A DNA stretch of 45,694 bases, taken from the NCBI GenBank assembly GCA_023145435.1, contig JAGLDS010000013.1, positions 1 through 45,694 of the forward strand, read 5' to 3'. The translations under genes and the position numbers were made by a program. Origin of the DNA: Clostridiales bacterium (lineage in GTDB: Bacteria > Bacillota > Clostridia > DUPQ01). Positions 1 through 8,761 of the stretch are shown piece by piece. Under the pieces are notes generated by a model. The model saw only the letters and a list, made by a program, of their open reading frames with translations, made no database searches and was not told where the DNA came from. The first letter of the stretch is position 1, and every line of letters starts with the position of its first letter.

Positions 1-379
1 ATAAAGCATTAACTACAGAAGCACCTACTCCATGAAGACCACCAGAAATACTATATGCACCAGAATCAAATTTTCCTCCAGCATGTAGTATCGTATGAAC
101 AACTTCAAGGGTTGGAATACCCATTTTTTTGTGTTTCCCTACTGGAATTCCGCTACCATTATCTATAACAGTGATAATATTTCCTTTATCAATATATATT
201 TCAATTTTATCGCAGCGCCCTGCTAGAGCTTCATCTACACTGTTTGCAACTATTTCATATACTAAATGGTGTAATCCCCTTAAAGCAGTTGATCCAATAT
301 ACATACCAGGTCGCTTACGAACAGCTTCTAATCCCTCTAATACTTGTATATTTGACTCATCATATGTGTTGTTTGACAT
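1..379 (-). CDS. gyrB: DNA gyrase subunit B, N-terminal part (cut by window edge)
   Basis: ATPase subunit of the type II topoisomerase that puts negative supercoils into DNA. About 126 N-terminal residues are present, reading leftward from the ATG at 379-377, which has a good AAGGAG ribosome site just upstream. The GHKL ATP-binding signatures are visible: KRPGMYIG near residue 22, the [10 protein letters not shown] helix carrying the catalytic Glu and Mg-binding Asn, the IDNGSGIPV loop, and the [17 protein letters not shown] lid at the window edge. The gene lies last in the leftward run dnaA-dnaN-S4-recF-remB-gyrB, its usual place in Firmicutes. The remainder, and probably gyrA, lie outside the window. 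Confidence 0.96.
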   Translation of the reverse strand, partial: MSNNTYDESNIQVLEGLEAVRKRPGMYIGSTALRGLHHLVYEIVANSVDEALAGRCDKIEIYIDKGNIITVIDNGSGIPVGKHKKMGIPTLEVVHTILHAGGKFDSGAYSISGGLHGVGASVVNAL

Positions 380-394
380 TTTATCTCCTTATTT

Positions 395-643
395 TTACCT
401 TTTCATTCTTTTTTCTAAAGTTCTTGATGAAATTGAAGTAATAAATATTTTATTTATGTTTTTTTCACATGTTACAATAAAAGATTTTGGCAATTCATTA
501 TTAACTGTGACTATTTGTCCTCTTTTTTCTTTATCTGTTAAATATTCTCTAGTAATTATAGATATAGTTGTGTTTTCAATATCAAAAATACCAATAATAT
601 TATTTTTTTTTATTAAATATTCTTCACCAATATGAAGAAACAT
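395..643 (-). CDS. remB: DUF370 / RemB-like (YaaB) small protein
   Basis: An 82-residue protein of the DUF370 family, related to the RemA/RemB regulators of biofilm-matrix genes in Bacillus. The start MFLHIGEEYLI at 643 is chosen because it matches the family N-terminus and follows AAGGAG; an upstream ATG at 661 would add six residues (MYKEKK) and has no such site. Family features seen are the IGIFDIE strand, the PKSFIVT strand and a final SSRTLEKR helix. It sits between recF and gyrB, exactly where Bacillus yaaB lies. Family assignment is firm; a matrix-regulating role here is inferred only from homology. Confidence 0.85.
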   Translation of the reverse strand: MFLHIGEEYLIKKNNIIGIFDIENTTISIITREYLTDKEKRGQIVTVNNELPKSFIVTCEKNINKIFITSISSRTLEKRMKR

Positions 644-708
644 TTTTTTCTCCTTATACAAAAACGTTATATATTATTATATAACATTACCTTCTTATTT
701 TCAATTAA

Positions 709-1791
709 TTATCTCTTATCAATTTGCCCGTTATGAACATAAAAAAATGTTGTTTTTTCTTTAAAATTTACATAATTCTTTTTTTCTGTGCTTGTAATGA
801 ATGTTTGCTTTGTTTTTATACTTTCTGTTAAAAACTTACGTCTACTTATATCTAATTCACTCATAACATCATCTAGTAATAAAACTGGATAATATCCTGT
901 CTCATTTTTTATAATATCAATTTCAGCTAGTTTTAAAGATAAAACTGCTGTTCTTTGCTGGCCTTGTGATCCATACTGTTTAACATCTTTATTATTAATT
1001 AATATTGTGAAATCATCACGATGTGGCCCACAAATTGAAATACTACTTTTAATTTCCTTATTTTTGTTTTTCACAAGTGTTTTTTTTATTTCATTCATCG
1101 TGTTTCCTAAAGATGAAAAATAAGTAATTTCGCCAAATTCTTGGTTATTTGATAGTTTTTTTATGTAATTATTGAAATAAACAGCAATTTTTCTTAAAAA
1201 CTTAATTCTTTCATTTATAATAAAAAAAGCTGTTTCAGCAATTTTTTCATTGTAAATATCTAATAATTCTATATATTTATTTATATTTTTTTTCTTTAAT
1301 AATGCGTTTTTTTGCTTTATTAAACGATGATATATTTGTAATTGATAAAAATATTTATTATTTGTCTGTGAAATTAATATATCTATAAAACGCCTTCTCT
1401 CTGAAGGACCTTGTTTTATAATTTGTAAATCTTCAGGAGAAAATATAACAGTATTTAAAACACCAATTAACTCTCCTAATTTTGTAACAGGTAAATTATT
1501 TAGTTTTATTTGTTTTTTTTCACCTTTTCTATATTTTATTTCAATTTTAAAAGGAATTTCTTCCTTCATTCCTTTAATTTTAATATAAAAACCTTCTTTA
1601 TTTTCTTTGACTAATGGAAGCTCTTTAGATGTTCTATGAGATCTTCCTGTAGAAGTTAAATAAATTGATTCAATTAGATTAGTTTTGCCTTGTGCATTCT
1701 TTCCATAAATTAAATTAATATCTTTTAAAGGAGATATTTTAATTTCTTCATAATTACGATAATTTTTTAATTTAATTGATGTTATATACAA
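709..1791 (-). CDS. recF: DNA replication and repair protein RecF
   Basis: SMC-like ATPase that helps load RecA at single-strand gaps with RecO and RecR. The 360 residues match the usual length. Walker A lies at about residues 30-37 (GKNAQGKT), the ABC-type signature around YGSQGQQRTAVLSLKLAE near 275, and Walker B/D-loop LLLDDVMSELD near 305. The start MYITSIKLKNYRNY is the typical RecF opening. It follows the S4-domain gene with an 8-base gap and is translated in the same leftward operon as dnaA and dnaN. Confidence 0.96.
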   Translation of the reverse strand: MYITSIKLKNYRNYEEIKISPLKDINLIYGKNAQGKTNLIESIYLTSTGRSHRTSKELPLVKENKEGFYIKIKGMKEEIPFKIEIKYRKGEKKQIKLNNLPVTKLGELIGVLNTVIFSPEDLQIIKQGPSERRRFIDILISQTNNKYFYQLQIYHRLIKQKNALLKKKNINKYIELLDIYNEKIAETAFFIINERIKFLRKIAVYFNNYIKKLSNNQEFGEITYFSSLGNTMNEIKKTLVKNKNKEIKSSISICGPHRDDFTILINNKDVKQYGSQGQQRTAVLSLKLAEIDIIKNETGYYPVLLLDDVMSELDISRRKFLTESIKTKQTFITSTEKKNYVNFKEKTTFFYVHNGQIDKR

Positions 1792-1799
1792 AATTTATC

Positions 1800-2006
1800 T
1801 CAACTTATTAAATATTTTATTTGTTTAATAGTTATTACATCATTTTTATAGAGTTTTCTTCCTCTTCTTTTTTCAAGTTCATCATTTACATAAATATTTT
1901 CATTTTCGATAAATATTTTAGCATTTCCACCGCTGTTTGTAATTCCTATAAATTTTATAAATTGATCCAATTTAATATATTCTGTTGTTATTTTTATATT
2001 TTTCAT
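1800..2006 (-). CDS. yaaA: S4-domain RNA-binding protein (YaaA type)
   Basis: A 68-residue protein made almost entirely of one S4 RNA-binding fold: the segment LDQFIKFIGITNSGGNAK followed by FIENENIYVNDELEKRRGRKLY is the S4 pattern, in which a basic helix is followed by a beta-hairpin. It is the Bacillus yaaA position between dnaN and recF. Its ATG overlaps the dnaN stop by one base (TAATG), which implies translational coupling. The family is probably involved in ribosome assembly; that role is inferred, not visible here. Confidence 0.9.
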   Translation of the reverse strand: MKNIKITTEYIKLDQFIKFIGITNSGGNAKIFIENENIYVNDELEKRRGRKLYKNDVITIKQIKYLIS

Positions 2007-3106
2007 TAATTTGTCCTTACTGGTAGTATCACATAAGAAAACTCATCTGAATTTAAAGCCGAAATCACACAAGGGCCAATACTTCCTGAAAAAGAAATCT
2101 TAATTACTTCATCTTCTATATTTTTTAAAGCATCCATAATGAATTTTGGATTAAAAGCAATAGATAAATCATTACCTTCTTTTTTTATACTAATTGTTTC
2201 TTCAACTTTTCCAATATCTGTTGCTGATGTAATTATCATTGATAAATCATCTATTTCAAATTTAACTGGCGTTCTTTTATCTTCTGTTATAACTAAATTA
2301 GCACGATCAACTGAAGCTAATATTTGTTTTGTATTTACTTCAATTTCTGTATCATAATTTTCAGGATATATACTTTTATAATTTAAATAATCCCCTTGTA
2401 ATAGTTTTGTAATTAATTTACAATTTCCAAAATTAAACAAAATTTGGTTTTTTCCATAATGGATTGAAACATCTTCATCATCATTTTTTAATAAACGAGC
2501 TACTTCATTTAATGCTTTACCAGGAATAACTACAGAAACTCCTTCTTTTGTACCTAATAAATATTCTTTTCTATATGACATTCTATACCCATCAATTGCT
2601 ACCATATAAATACAATTTTCTGCTGTTTCTAATAAACTTCCTGTTAAAACAGGCATTTTTTCATCAATACTAACACTAAAAACAACTTGTTTAATCATAT
2701 TTCTTAATATTTCTTGTTTTAAAGTAATTGTATTTTCTTCATCAATAGATGGAATTTCTGGAAAACCTTGTGGATTTAATCCAATTAAATCAATAGTTGA
2801 ATTTTGACAAGTAATATGAACTTTAAAATTCTCATCACAATTAATTTCTATTTCATCTTCTGGAAATTTTCTAACAATTTCTGAAAAATAGCGTGAAGTT
2901 AAAACAACAGAACCTTCTTGTTCTATTTTTCCAGTAACTGTATATTCAATACCCATTTCCATATCATTTCCTCTTAAAATAATTTTATCATCCTTAGCTG
3001 TAATTAAAATACCTTCAAGAACAGTTAATATTGATTTATTAGAAACAGCCCTTTGAGCAGAAGAAACAGCTTCATTAAGATCTTTTTTTAAACAGTATAT
3101 TTTCAT
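2006..3106 (-). CDS. dnaN: DNA polymerase III beta sliding clamp
   Basis: Ring-shaped processivity clamp of the replicative polymerase. The 366 residues cover the three clamp domains; recognisable segments include NKSILTVLEGILI in domain 1, VDEKMPVLTGSLLE-like sequence in domain 2 and the C-terminal YVILPVRTN, matching the conserved C-terminal (M)PVR segment that forms part of the peptide-binding pocket. The start MKIYCLKKDLNEAV is standard. The upstream 228-base spacer separating it from dnaA carries the DnaA-trio unwinding element, so the promoter and leader of dnaN overlap the origin. Confidence 0.97.
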   Translation of the reverse strand: MKIYCLKKDLNEAVSSAQRAVSNKSILTVLEGILITAKDDKIILRGNDMEMGIEYTVTGKIEQEGSVVLTSRYFSEIVRKFPEDEIEINCDENFKVHITCQNSTIDLIGLNPQGFPEIPSIDEENTITLKQEILRNMIKQVVFSVSIDEKMPVLTGSLLETAENCIYMVAIDGYRMSYRKEYLLGTKEGVSVVIPGKALNEVARLLKNDDEDVSIHYGKNQILFNFGNCKLITKLLQGDYLNYKSIYPENYDTEIEVNTKQILASVDRANLVITEDKRTPVKFEIDDLSMIITSATDIGKVEETISIKKEGNDLSIAFNPKFIMDALKNIEDEVIKISFSGSIGPCVISALNSDEFSYVILPVRTN

Positions 3107-3334
3107 TTTTTGAAATCCCCTTTTTTTATTATTTATTAAATATATTTTAGTAGTAGTAGTAGTAGGTGTTGTGGAAACTGTTAATAAGGTTGTAAAACAA
3201 CGTATATCAGCCCTTTTCCCCTGTGTATAAACTACTGGATAAAATTATAATAACTTCCTAAGAAAATTATATCATTTTTTTATGGTAATAATCCACATAA
3301 AGTTATAAACATTTACACAAATAATTGTTTATAA
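3107..3334. other. oriC unwinding part: DnaA-trios, DnaA boxes and AT-rich tract
   Basis: The dnaA-dnaN spacer shows, reading plus-strand 5' to 3': an AT-rich tract (3117-3147), six perfect TAG triplets (3148-3165), a short GC-containing spacer, then two back-to-back DnaA-box-like nonamers, tgtggaaac (3170-3178) and tgttaataa (3179-3187). This is the order AT-rich / DnaA-trio / GC / DnaA boxes of the Bacillus subtilis basal unwinding system, with trios reading 3'-GAT-5' away from the boxes. Further near-consensus boxes are tgtgtataa (3222-3230, one mismatch to TGTGGATAA) and taatccaca (3289-3297, one mismatch to TTATCCACA). That this is the melting site is an inference from order and family knowledge. 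Confidence 0.8.
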
Positions 3335-4666
3335 CTATTGCAAAAGTTTTCTTTCATTTTCTTCTATTTGTCTTACTAAATCTTTATCTCTTTTTAAATT
3401 GTTTTTTATTTTATCACAAGCATGAATAACGGTAGTGTGATCTCTTCCACCAAAATAACGACCAATTTTAGGTAGAGAATTATTTGTGTGCTTTCTACTT
3501 AAATACATTGCTATTTGTCGTGGAAAAGAAATATCACGGCTTCTAGATCTAGAAGTCATTTCTTTTGGAGTAATACCATAGTATTTAGAAACAACATTGA
3601 TAATAATAGGAATAGTTACATCACTTGCGTCTTGTTTAGCTTTTATATCTTTTAATACATTTTCAGATAATTCTAAATCAATAAGTCTATTAGATAAAGA
3701 AGCATAAGCAATAATTCTAGTTAAAGCACCTTGTAAAATACGAATATTTGAAACAAAATTATTAGCAATATATTCCATTACATTATCAGGAACAATAACA
3801 TTTTCAGTAGAGGCTTTTTTTCTTAAAATAGCTATTCTTGTTTCATAATCTGGAGCCTCAATATCTGCAATTAATCCTTGTTCAAACCGAGTTTTTAAAC
3901 GGTTTTCTAAGGTTTGTATTTTACTAGGTGGATTATCAGAAGAAATAATAATTTGTTTTTTATTTTCATATAAAGTATTAAATGTATGGAAAAATTCTTC
4001 TTGTGTTTGTTTTTTTCCAGCTATAAATTGAATATCATCTATTAATAACACATCAATTGTTCTGTATTTTTCTCTAAATGCTTCTAATGAGCGTGTTGTA
4101 ATTGCATTAATTAAATCATTAGTGAATTTTTCACTTTGTACGTACATAACTTTAATACCTTTATTGTGTTTTAAAATATGATGACCAATAGAATGCATTA
4201 AATGAGTTTTTCCTAAACCACTACTTCCATATAAGAATAAAGGATTGTATGTAGTTGCAGGAGCTTCTGCAACAGCTACGGTTGCAGCATGTGCAAAGCG
4301 ATTACTACTACCAATTACAAATTTAGAAAAAGTATATTCAGGGTTTAAAGAAGAATGGGTTGATAACTGTTTATTGACATTTTGATAGTCTATTTTTTCA
4401 TCTTGCTCATTATTTTGGTTAGGTAATAAAAAATTGACAGAAAATTCATTACCCGTTAAATGTTTTAACGAGTTTTTTATAAGATCTAAATAACGACTCT
4501 CTAAAACACCTTTTGTAAATTCAACCTCAACTTCCAAAGAAATGGAAGTTTCCTCCAATAATAATGGCTTTATAGGCTTTAACCAAGTATTAAATCCAAT
4601 TTCGGTCATTTCAGATTTTAAAACCTCTAGAACATTGTTCCAAAGATCCTCTAAACTTAAATACAT
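3335..4666 (-). CDS. dnaA: Chromosomal replication initiator DnaA
   Basis: AAA+ ATPase that binds DnaA boxes and opens oriC. The 443 residues show domain I (1-85), a short linker rich in N and Q (86-110), the AAA+ core with Walker A GSSGLGKT (147-154) and Walker B LLIDD (207-211), and domain IV with the DnaA signature GGRDHTTVIHA at 406-416. The start at 4666 follows a G-rich ribosome site (GGGGGGAATT). A good promoter lies upstream on the same strand (-35 at 4803-4808, -10 at 4780-4785), with DnaA boxes in its leader, which suggests autoregulation. Confidence 0.98.
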   Translation of the reverse strand: MYLSLEDLWNNVLEVLKSEMTEIGFNTWLKPIKPLLLEETSISLEVEVEFTKGVLESRYLDLIKNSLKHLTGNEFSVNFLLPNQNNEQDEKIDYQNVNKQLSTHSSLNPEYTFSKFVIGSSNRFAHAATVAVAEAPATTYNPLFLYGSSGLGKTHLMHSIGHHILKHNKGIKVMYVQSEKFTNDLINAITTRSLEAFREKYRTIDVLLIDDIQFIAGKKQTQEEFFHTFNTLYENKKQIIISSDNPPSKIQTLENRLKTRFEQGLIADIEAPDYETRIAILRKKASTENVIVPDNVMEYIANNFVSNIRILQGALTRIIAYASLSNRLIDLELSENVLKDIKAKQDASDVTIPIIINVVSKYYGITPKEMTSRSRSRDISFPRQIAMYLSRKHTNNSLPKIGRYFGGRDHTTVIHACDKIKNNLKRDKDLVRQIEENERKLLQ

Positions 4667-4868
4667 AACTAATTCCCCCCGTATATATAAAAAGATAAAA
4701 ACATGTTGATAACTATTTAAACAATGTTTTTATCTTTCGTAAGCTGTTGATAAGTTATAGTTATCAACAGGTAACTACTAATATAACAGAATTTTTTTTT
4801 ATTTTCAAGATGTAATTATATTTAATTTTCAACCTGTGGAAAACCCTATTATAGGTACTACCTTTATC
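4667..4868. other. oriC part upstream of dnaA: DnaA-box cluster
   Basis: Gene-free stretch between dnaA and the rpmH promoter. It holds three perfect copies of the box TTATCAACA or its complement: 4704-4712 (complement), 4745-4753 (complement) and 4761-4769 (direct), each one base from the TTATCCACA consensus. A weaker tgtggaaaa lies at 4835-4843. An AT-rich run (4781-4830) lies between. Together with the dnaA-dnaN spacer this makes a bipartite origin flanking dnaA, as in Bacillus. Confidence 0.8.
4780..4808 (-). promoter_or_regulatory. Likely dnaA promoter
   Basis: On the minus strand TTGAAA (4808-4803) and TATATT (4785-4780) are separated by 17 bases, a close sigma-A-type match. Transcription would begin near 4773, so the three TTATCAACA-type boxes at 4704-4769 fall in the leader, where bound DnaA could repress its own gene. 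The regulation is inferred. Confidence 0.55.
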
Positions 4869-4897
4869 TTGACATCATCTTTAATATTATGTATAAT
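4869..4897 (+). promoter_or_regulatory. Consensus promoter of the rpmH-rnpA operon
   Basis: TTGACA at 4869-4874 and TATAAT at 4892-4897 with 17 bases between: a perfect sigma-A consensus. Transcription should start near 4904, leaving a leader of about 90 bases before rpmH. It fires away from dnaA and fits the high demand for ribosomal protein L34. Confidence 0.8.
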
Positions 4898-4994
4898 ATC
4901 ACTTGCTTTATAAATAGGTAGAAAGCAGTGTAATAGTAATTATAAAAGACTGCATTGATATAAACAATATTTTGAAGATTGGAGTGCTATATTA

Positions 4995-5129
4995 ATGAAA
5001 AGAACATATCAACCAAAAAAAAGACAAAGAAGCAAAGAACATGGCTTTAGAAAAAGAATGAAAACTGCTAGTGGTAGAAGAATATTAAAAAACAGAAGAA
5101 AGAAAGGCAGAAAAAAACTTACAGCATAA
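4995..5129 (+). CDS. rpmH: 50S ribosomal protein L34
   Basis: A 44-residue, very basic protein with the unmistakable L34 sequence: it opens [18 protein letters not shown], continues [11 protein letters not shown] and ends [11 protein letters not shown]. The length is the family standard. GGAG at 4981-4984 is the ribosome site. L34 is a late-assembling protein of the large ribosomal subunit. It is the first gene of the rightward rpmH-rnpA-yidD-yidC-jag set. Confidence 0.97.
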   Translation: MKRTYQPKKRQRSKEHGFRKRMKTASGRRILKNRRKKGRKKLTA

Positions 5130-5154
5130 AGGTCGCAAATATGTGATCTTTTTT
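5129..5154 (+). terminator. Hairpin plus T-run between rpmH and rnpA
   Basis: A 9-bp stem (5129-5137 with 5142-5150, two G-U pairs) with a 4-base AATA loop runs straight into TTTT. It begins in the rpmH stop codon. It is probably a partial terminator that lowers rnpA expression relative to rpmH; rnpA follows without another clear promoter. Confidence 0.5.
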
Positions 5155-5180
5155 AAGCTATAACTTTTTTTTTTAAGAAT

Positions 5181-5522
5181 ATGCAAACGGAATCTCTAAA
5201 AAAAAATTATGAATTTTCAAAAGTATACCGTAGAGGGCAAAAGAATTTTGGAAAATATTTAAGTATATACAGTATAAAAAGTAAAAGACAGAGGCTTGGA
5301 ATTACCGTTAGCAAAAAAGCATATAAAAGCAGTGTTAAAAGAAATAGATTAAAAAGATTAGTAAAAGAATGTTATAAAGCATTTGAAAGTGATATAAAAA
5401 AGACAGAAGTTGTATTTGTTATTAGAAAAACAGAAGACTTCCCTAATTATCATGATTTACACAAAGAGATGAAATATCTTTTTAAAAAGACTAAACTTTT
5501 CAATGAGGAAAAAGATGTTTAA
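5181..5522 (+). CDS. rnpA: Ribonuclease P protein component
   Basis: Basic protein that pairs with RNase P RNA to trim the 5' ends of tRNA precursors. The 113 residues open with [16 protein letters not shown], the usual substrate-binding N-terminus, and contain the RNR signature [16 protein letters not shown] at about residues 54-69. The start at 5181 has only a weak ribosome site (AAGAAT) after a T-run, so translation may be low. Its end overlaps the following yidD. Confidence 0.95.
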   Translation: MQTESLKKNYEFSKVYRRGQKNFGKYLSIYSIKSKRQRLGITVSKKAYKSSVKRNRLKRLVKECYKAFESDIKKTEVVFVIRKTEDFPNYHDLHKEMKYLFKKTKLFNEEKDV

Positions 5523-5727
5523 GAAAATTTTTGTATATATTATTACTTTTTATAGAAAAGCAATCTCACCACATACAATCCCATCTTGCCGATATACACC
5601 AACTTGCTCACAGTATGCTATTACTGCCATTGAAAAACATGGGGCTTTTAAGGGCCTTATTATGGCAATATGGAGAGTTTTGCGATGTAATCCATTTAGT
5701 AAAGGTGGATATGATCCTGTAAAATAG
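5515..5727 (+). CDS. yidD: Membrane protein insertion efficiency factor YidD
   Basis: A 70-residue membrane-associated protein that helps YidC-dependent insertion. The family core is plain: FYRKAISPH, then [12 protein letters not shown] with its two conserved cysteines, and the final [14 protein letters not shown]. The ATG at 5515 is preferred because GAGG lies six bases upstream; an in-frame ATG at 5503 has no ribosome site. The start lies 8 bases inside the end of rnpA, so the two are coupled. Confidence 0.94.
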   Translation: MFKKIFVYIITFYRKAISPHTIPSCRYTPTCSQYAITAIEKHGAFKGLIMAIWRVLRCNPFSKGGYDPVK

Positions 5728-5745
5728 CAATTTAAGGAGAAAAAA

Positions 5746-6720
5746 ATGGATTTTCTATATAATGCATTTGGACAAGTTTTATATTTTGTATATAAAACAG
5801 TTGCATTTCAGAATTATGGATTGGCGATTATAATGTTTACAATTGTCATAAAGTTAGCTTTATTACCATTAACGCTAAAATCAATGAAATCGACGACTAA
5901 AATGAGTTCACTAACACCAGAAGTCGATAAAATAAAAGAAAAGTATAAAAACGATCAAGAAAAACAAAATCAAGAAATACAAAAACTATACAAAGAAAAT
6001 AATGTTAGTTGCGCAGGTGGTTGTTTACCAATGTTATTACAATTCCCTATTCTTATTGGACTATATACAGTATTGCGTAGCCCGCTATCATATATGGTTG
6101 GTAAAACATGGGAATCTATTGGTAATATTGCTAATACGTTATTAATTGAATTAAATTTGGAAAAAGCGTTAGATATTCAAGAAATAGCTAATGGAACATT
6201 AGGCTCAATAAAAGGAGTAAATCAGTTAACTGTTATTAATATATTAAGTAATAGTCAAGAAAAATTAGCAGCGGTTTCTCAATATATCTCACAAAGCGAA
6301 TTAATTAATTTAAATTTCTTAGGTTTAAACTTAGGGGTAACCCCACAATGGAAACCTGCAATCGTATTTGGACCTGAAATGAGCACATACTTACCTGTGT
6401 TAATTTTGCCAATTATAGCAGTAGCTCTTACAATTTATTCAACAATTTTAACTAAAAAGAAAACAGATCAAAACAAACCAGCTAAAGTAGATCCTAATAA
6501 AAAAGCACCAACGGCAGGTATGAACAATATGATGTTATACATGTTACCGTTAATGACTTTGTATTTTGCATTTATTTTACCAGCAAGTATGAGTTTATAC
6601 TGGATTTTAACTTATGCATTCCAGATAGGACAGCAGGTAATTATTAATAAAACACAAGATAAAGATGAAACAAAAAAAATAGTAATTGTTAAAGAGGTAA
6701 AAAAAGGAGATCAAAAATAA
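5746..6720 (+). CDS. yidC: Membrane insertase YidC/Oxa1/SpoIIIJ
   Basis: Integral membrane insertase. The 324 residues show an N-terminal membrane segment (NYGLAIIMFTIVIKLALLPLTLKSM, about 24-47), a charged cytoplasmic coiled region (50-85), then CLPMLLQFPILIGLYTVLRS and further segments around 222-240 and 258-300 ending PASMSLYWILTYAFQIGQQ. There is no signal peptide or lipobox cysteine, unlike Bacillus SpoIIIJ and like clostridial homologues. It follows yidD by 18 bases with AAGGAG and overlaps jag by one base. Confidence 0.95.
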   Translation: MDFLYNAFGQVLYFVYKTVAFQNYGLAIIMFTIVIKLALLPLTLKSMKSTTKMSSLTPEVDKIKEKYKNDQEKQNQEIQKLYKENNVSCAGGCLPMLLQFPILIGLYTVLRSPLSYMVGKTWESIGNIANTLLIELNLEKALDIQEIANGTLGSIKGVNQLTVINILSNSQEKLAAVSQYISQSELINLNFLGLNLGVTPQWKPAIVFGPEMSTYLPVLILPIIAVALTIYSTILTKKKTDQNKPAKVDPNKKAPTAGMNNMMLYMLPLMTLYFAFILPASMSLYWILTYAFQIGQQVIINKTQDKDETKKIVIVKEVKKGDQK

Positions 6721-7349
6721 TGGGAAATGTGGTAATTGAGCAAAGAGGAAAGACAGTTGAAGAAGCCCTTTCTCTGGCATTAAAACAATTAGAAGTTTCA
6801 GAAGATCAAGTAGAAATAGAAATATTACAAAAAAATTCTAGTAAAGGAATTTTAGGAATTAAAAAAGAAAAAGAAGCTAAAGTTAGAGTTACTTTACACG
6901 ATTATGCCAAAGAAATCGCAAATGATTTTTTAGGTGAATTATTTGATAAAATGAAAATTAATGCAACTATTAATGTTAAAGAGATAGATGAAAAACTAAA
7001 AATCAATATAGATACAGAAAAAAGTGGTATTATTATTGGAAGACATGGTGAAACATTAGACGCTATACAATTTATAACGAGTATTGTAGTTAACCGGAAT
7101 AATCCAATTTATAGAAAAGTTATTATAGATACAGAAGGTTATCGTGAAAAAAGAGAACAAACATTAGTGCGTCTTGCTACTAGGTTAGCTGAAAAAGCAT
7201 TAGATACACAAAAAAGTGTATCATTAGAACCGATGAATCCGTATGAGAGAAGAATTATACATGCAACGCTACAAAAAAATGATAAAATAGAAACATATAG
7301 TGTTGGTGAAGAACCTCATCGAAAAGTTATCATCAAAAGTATCGGCTAA
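6720..7349 (+). CDS. jag: RNA-binding protein Jag/KhpB (Jag_N, KH, R3H)
   Basis: Cytoplasmic RNA-binding partner found next to yidC in nearly all Firmicutes. The 209 residues hold a Jag N-terminal domain (1-52, ending GILGIKKEKEAKVRV), a KH domain with GIIIGRHGETLDAIQ (about 101-115) and a C-terminal R3H domain with EPMNPYERRIIHATL. The ATG overlaps the yidC stop (TAATG). A strong terminator follows at 7373. Confidence 0.95.
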   Translation: MGNVVIEQRGKTVEEALSLALKQLEVSEDQVEIEILQKNSSKGILGIKKEKEAKVRVTLHDYAKEIANDFLGELFDKMKINATINVKEIDEKLKINIDTEKSGIIIGRHGETLDAIQFITSIVVNRNNPIYRKVIIDTEGYREKREQTLVRLATRLAEKALDTQKSVSLEPMNPYERRIIHATLQKNDKIETYSVGEEPHRKVIIKSIG

Positions 7350-7372
7350 GAAAGTACAAAATGATTATGAGG

Positions 7373-7400
7373 GGATGAACCAAAAGGTTCATCCTTTTTT
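7373..7400 (+). terminator. Terminator after jag
   Basis: A perfect 9-bp stem, GGATGAACC (7373-7381) and GGTTCATCC (7386-7394), with an AAAA loop and TTTTTT directly after. It ends the rpmH-jag unit. mnmE begins only 13 bases later, so either read-through or a promoter inside jag must express mnmE. Confidence 0.88.
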
Positions 7401-7413
7401 ACTAGGAGAAGAG

Positions 7414-8760
7414 ATGATTACAGATTCAACTATAGCAGCAATATCTACTCCACCAGGAAGAGGCGGTATTGCAATTATAAGAATGAGTGGAAAAAATGCT
7501 TTCTTAATTGCAAAAAAAGTATTTAGAAGCAAAAAAGCCTTTGACTTACTTACCTCTCATAGTATTACCTATGGAAAAATCATAGACAAGAAAAACAATA
7601 TAATTGATCAAGTTATGTTAGTAAAACTTGTAGCGCCTAAAACATATACTAAAGAAGATATAATTGAGATACAATGCCATGGTGGAAATGAAGTTACTAA
7701 AAAAATCCTATCACTACTTTATTCACAGGGAGCAACACCAGCACAACCTGGCCAATTTACAAAAAGAGCGTTTTTACAGGGTCGTATAGACTTATCTCAA
7801 GCAGAAGCTGTTATGGATCTTATTAATGCAGAAACAAGTAAAAGTGAAAAAGCAGCAATATTACAATTAGAAGGACGTACTGGTAAAAAAATTAAAGAAA
7901 TAAGACAAGAAATTCTAGATATCTTATCTCATATAAGTGTATCAATTGATTATCCTGAATATGAAGATGATGCAATATCTATTAAAAAAACAAAAAAGAT
8001 AACAGAACAAATAATTAAAAAATTAAAAAAACTAATAGAAAACTATGAAACAGGTATTATTATAAGAGAAGGTTTAAATGTAGCTATTTATGGACCGCCA
8101 AATGCGGGAAAATCAACTTTTGTAAATAAATTAGCAGGCCAAGAAAAAGCTATAGTTACACATATTCCAGGGACAACAAGAGATATTATTGAAGTTCATT
8201 TAAAAGTTGGCGGATATCCTATTAATTTATACGACACTGCAGGTATTAGAAAGACAGACGATTTAATTGAAAAAATAGGAATAGAAAAGACAATTAATGC
8301 TATTAAAAACGCTTCATTATCAATTTTAGTTATTGATAGTTCAGAAAAAATAACTTTTGAAATAATTGAACTATTAGAAAAAGCTACAGTGATTGTACTA
8401 AATAAAGTTGACTTAGCTAAAGGCGATAATTATTTAAAATATTTAAAAGGTAAAAAGGTAATTAAAACTAGCTTATTAAACAACCAAGGAATAGAGGAGA
8501 TTGAACAATATTTGCTATCATATATTGAGAAAAATGGAATAAATATTGATGATATTGTTGTTACTAATCAAAGACATAAACGTTTAATTGACCAGGCGTT
8601 AGCAGCTCTTTTAAAGATTATAAAAAACAAAGAACAATTTTTAGATTTATATGCTATAGATTTTAATGAAGCATTAGAGGTACTAAGCCAAATAACAGGA
8701 GAAAGTGCTAGAGAAGATGTTATTGCCAGCATCTTTAGAAATTTTTGTGTAGGTAAGTAA
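7414..8760 (+). CDS. mnmE: tRNA modification GTPase MnmE
   Basis: GTPase that with MnmG adds the carboxymethylaminomethyl group to wobble U34. The start [26 protein letters not shown] at 7414 follows AGGAGAAGAG and gives 448 residues, the family length; the longer open frame back to 7300 runs through the jag terminator and is rejected. The G1 loop GPPNAGKST is at 227-235, followed by the G2 region PGTTRDI, G3 DTAG and G4 NKVD. The last residues are FCVGK, with the conserved cysteine. Confidence 0.97.
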   Translation: MITDSTIAAISTPPGRGGIAIIRMSGKNAFLIAKKVFRSKKAFDLLTSHSITYGKIIDKKNNIIDQVMLVKLVAPKTYTKEDIIEIQCHGGNEVTKKILSLLYSQGATPAQPGQFTKRAFLQGRIDLSQAEAVMDLINAETSKSEKAAILQLEGRTGKKIKEIRQEILDILSHISVSIDYPEYEDDAISIKKTKKITEQIIKKLKKLIENYETGIIIREGLNVAIYGPPNAGKSTFVNKLAGQEKAIVTHIPGTTRDIIEVHLKVGGYPINLYDTAGIRKTDDLIEKIGIEKTINAIKNASLSILVIDSSEKITFEIIELLEKATVIVLNKVDLAKGDNYLKYLKGKKVIKTSLLNNQGIEEIEQYLLSYIEKNGINIDDIVVTNQRHKRLIDQALAALLKIIKNKEQFLDLYAIDFNEALEVLSQITGESAREDVIASIFRNFCVGK

Positions 8761-8761
8761 A

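Noticed and set aside
4925-4956. GCAGT/ACTGC inverted repeat in the rpmH leader
   Set aside because: Only five pairs around a long AT-rich loop; too weak to call a leader structure.
7300-7413. Longer N-terminus for mnmE starting at 7300
   Set aside because: It would overlap jag and read through the jag terminator; MnmE family begins at the 7414 ATG with a strong ribosome site.
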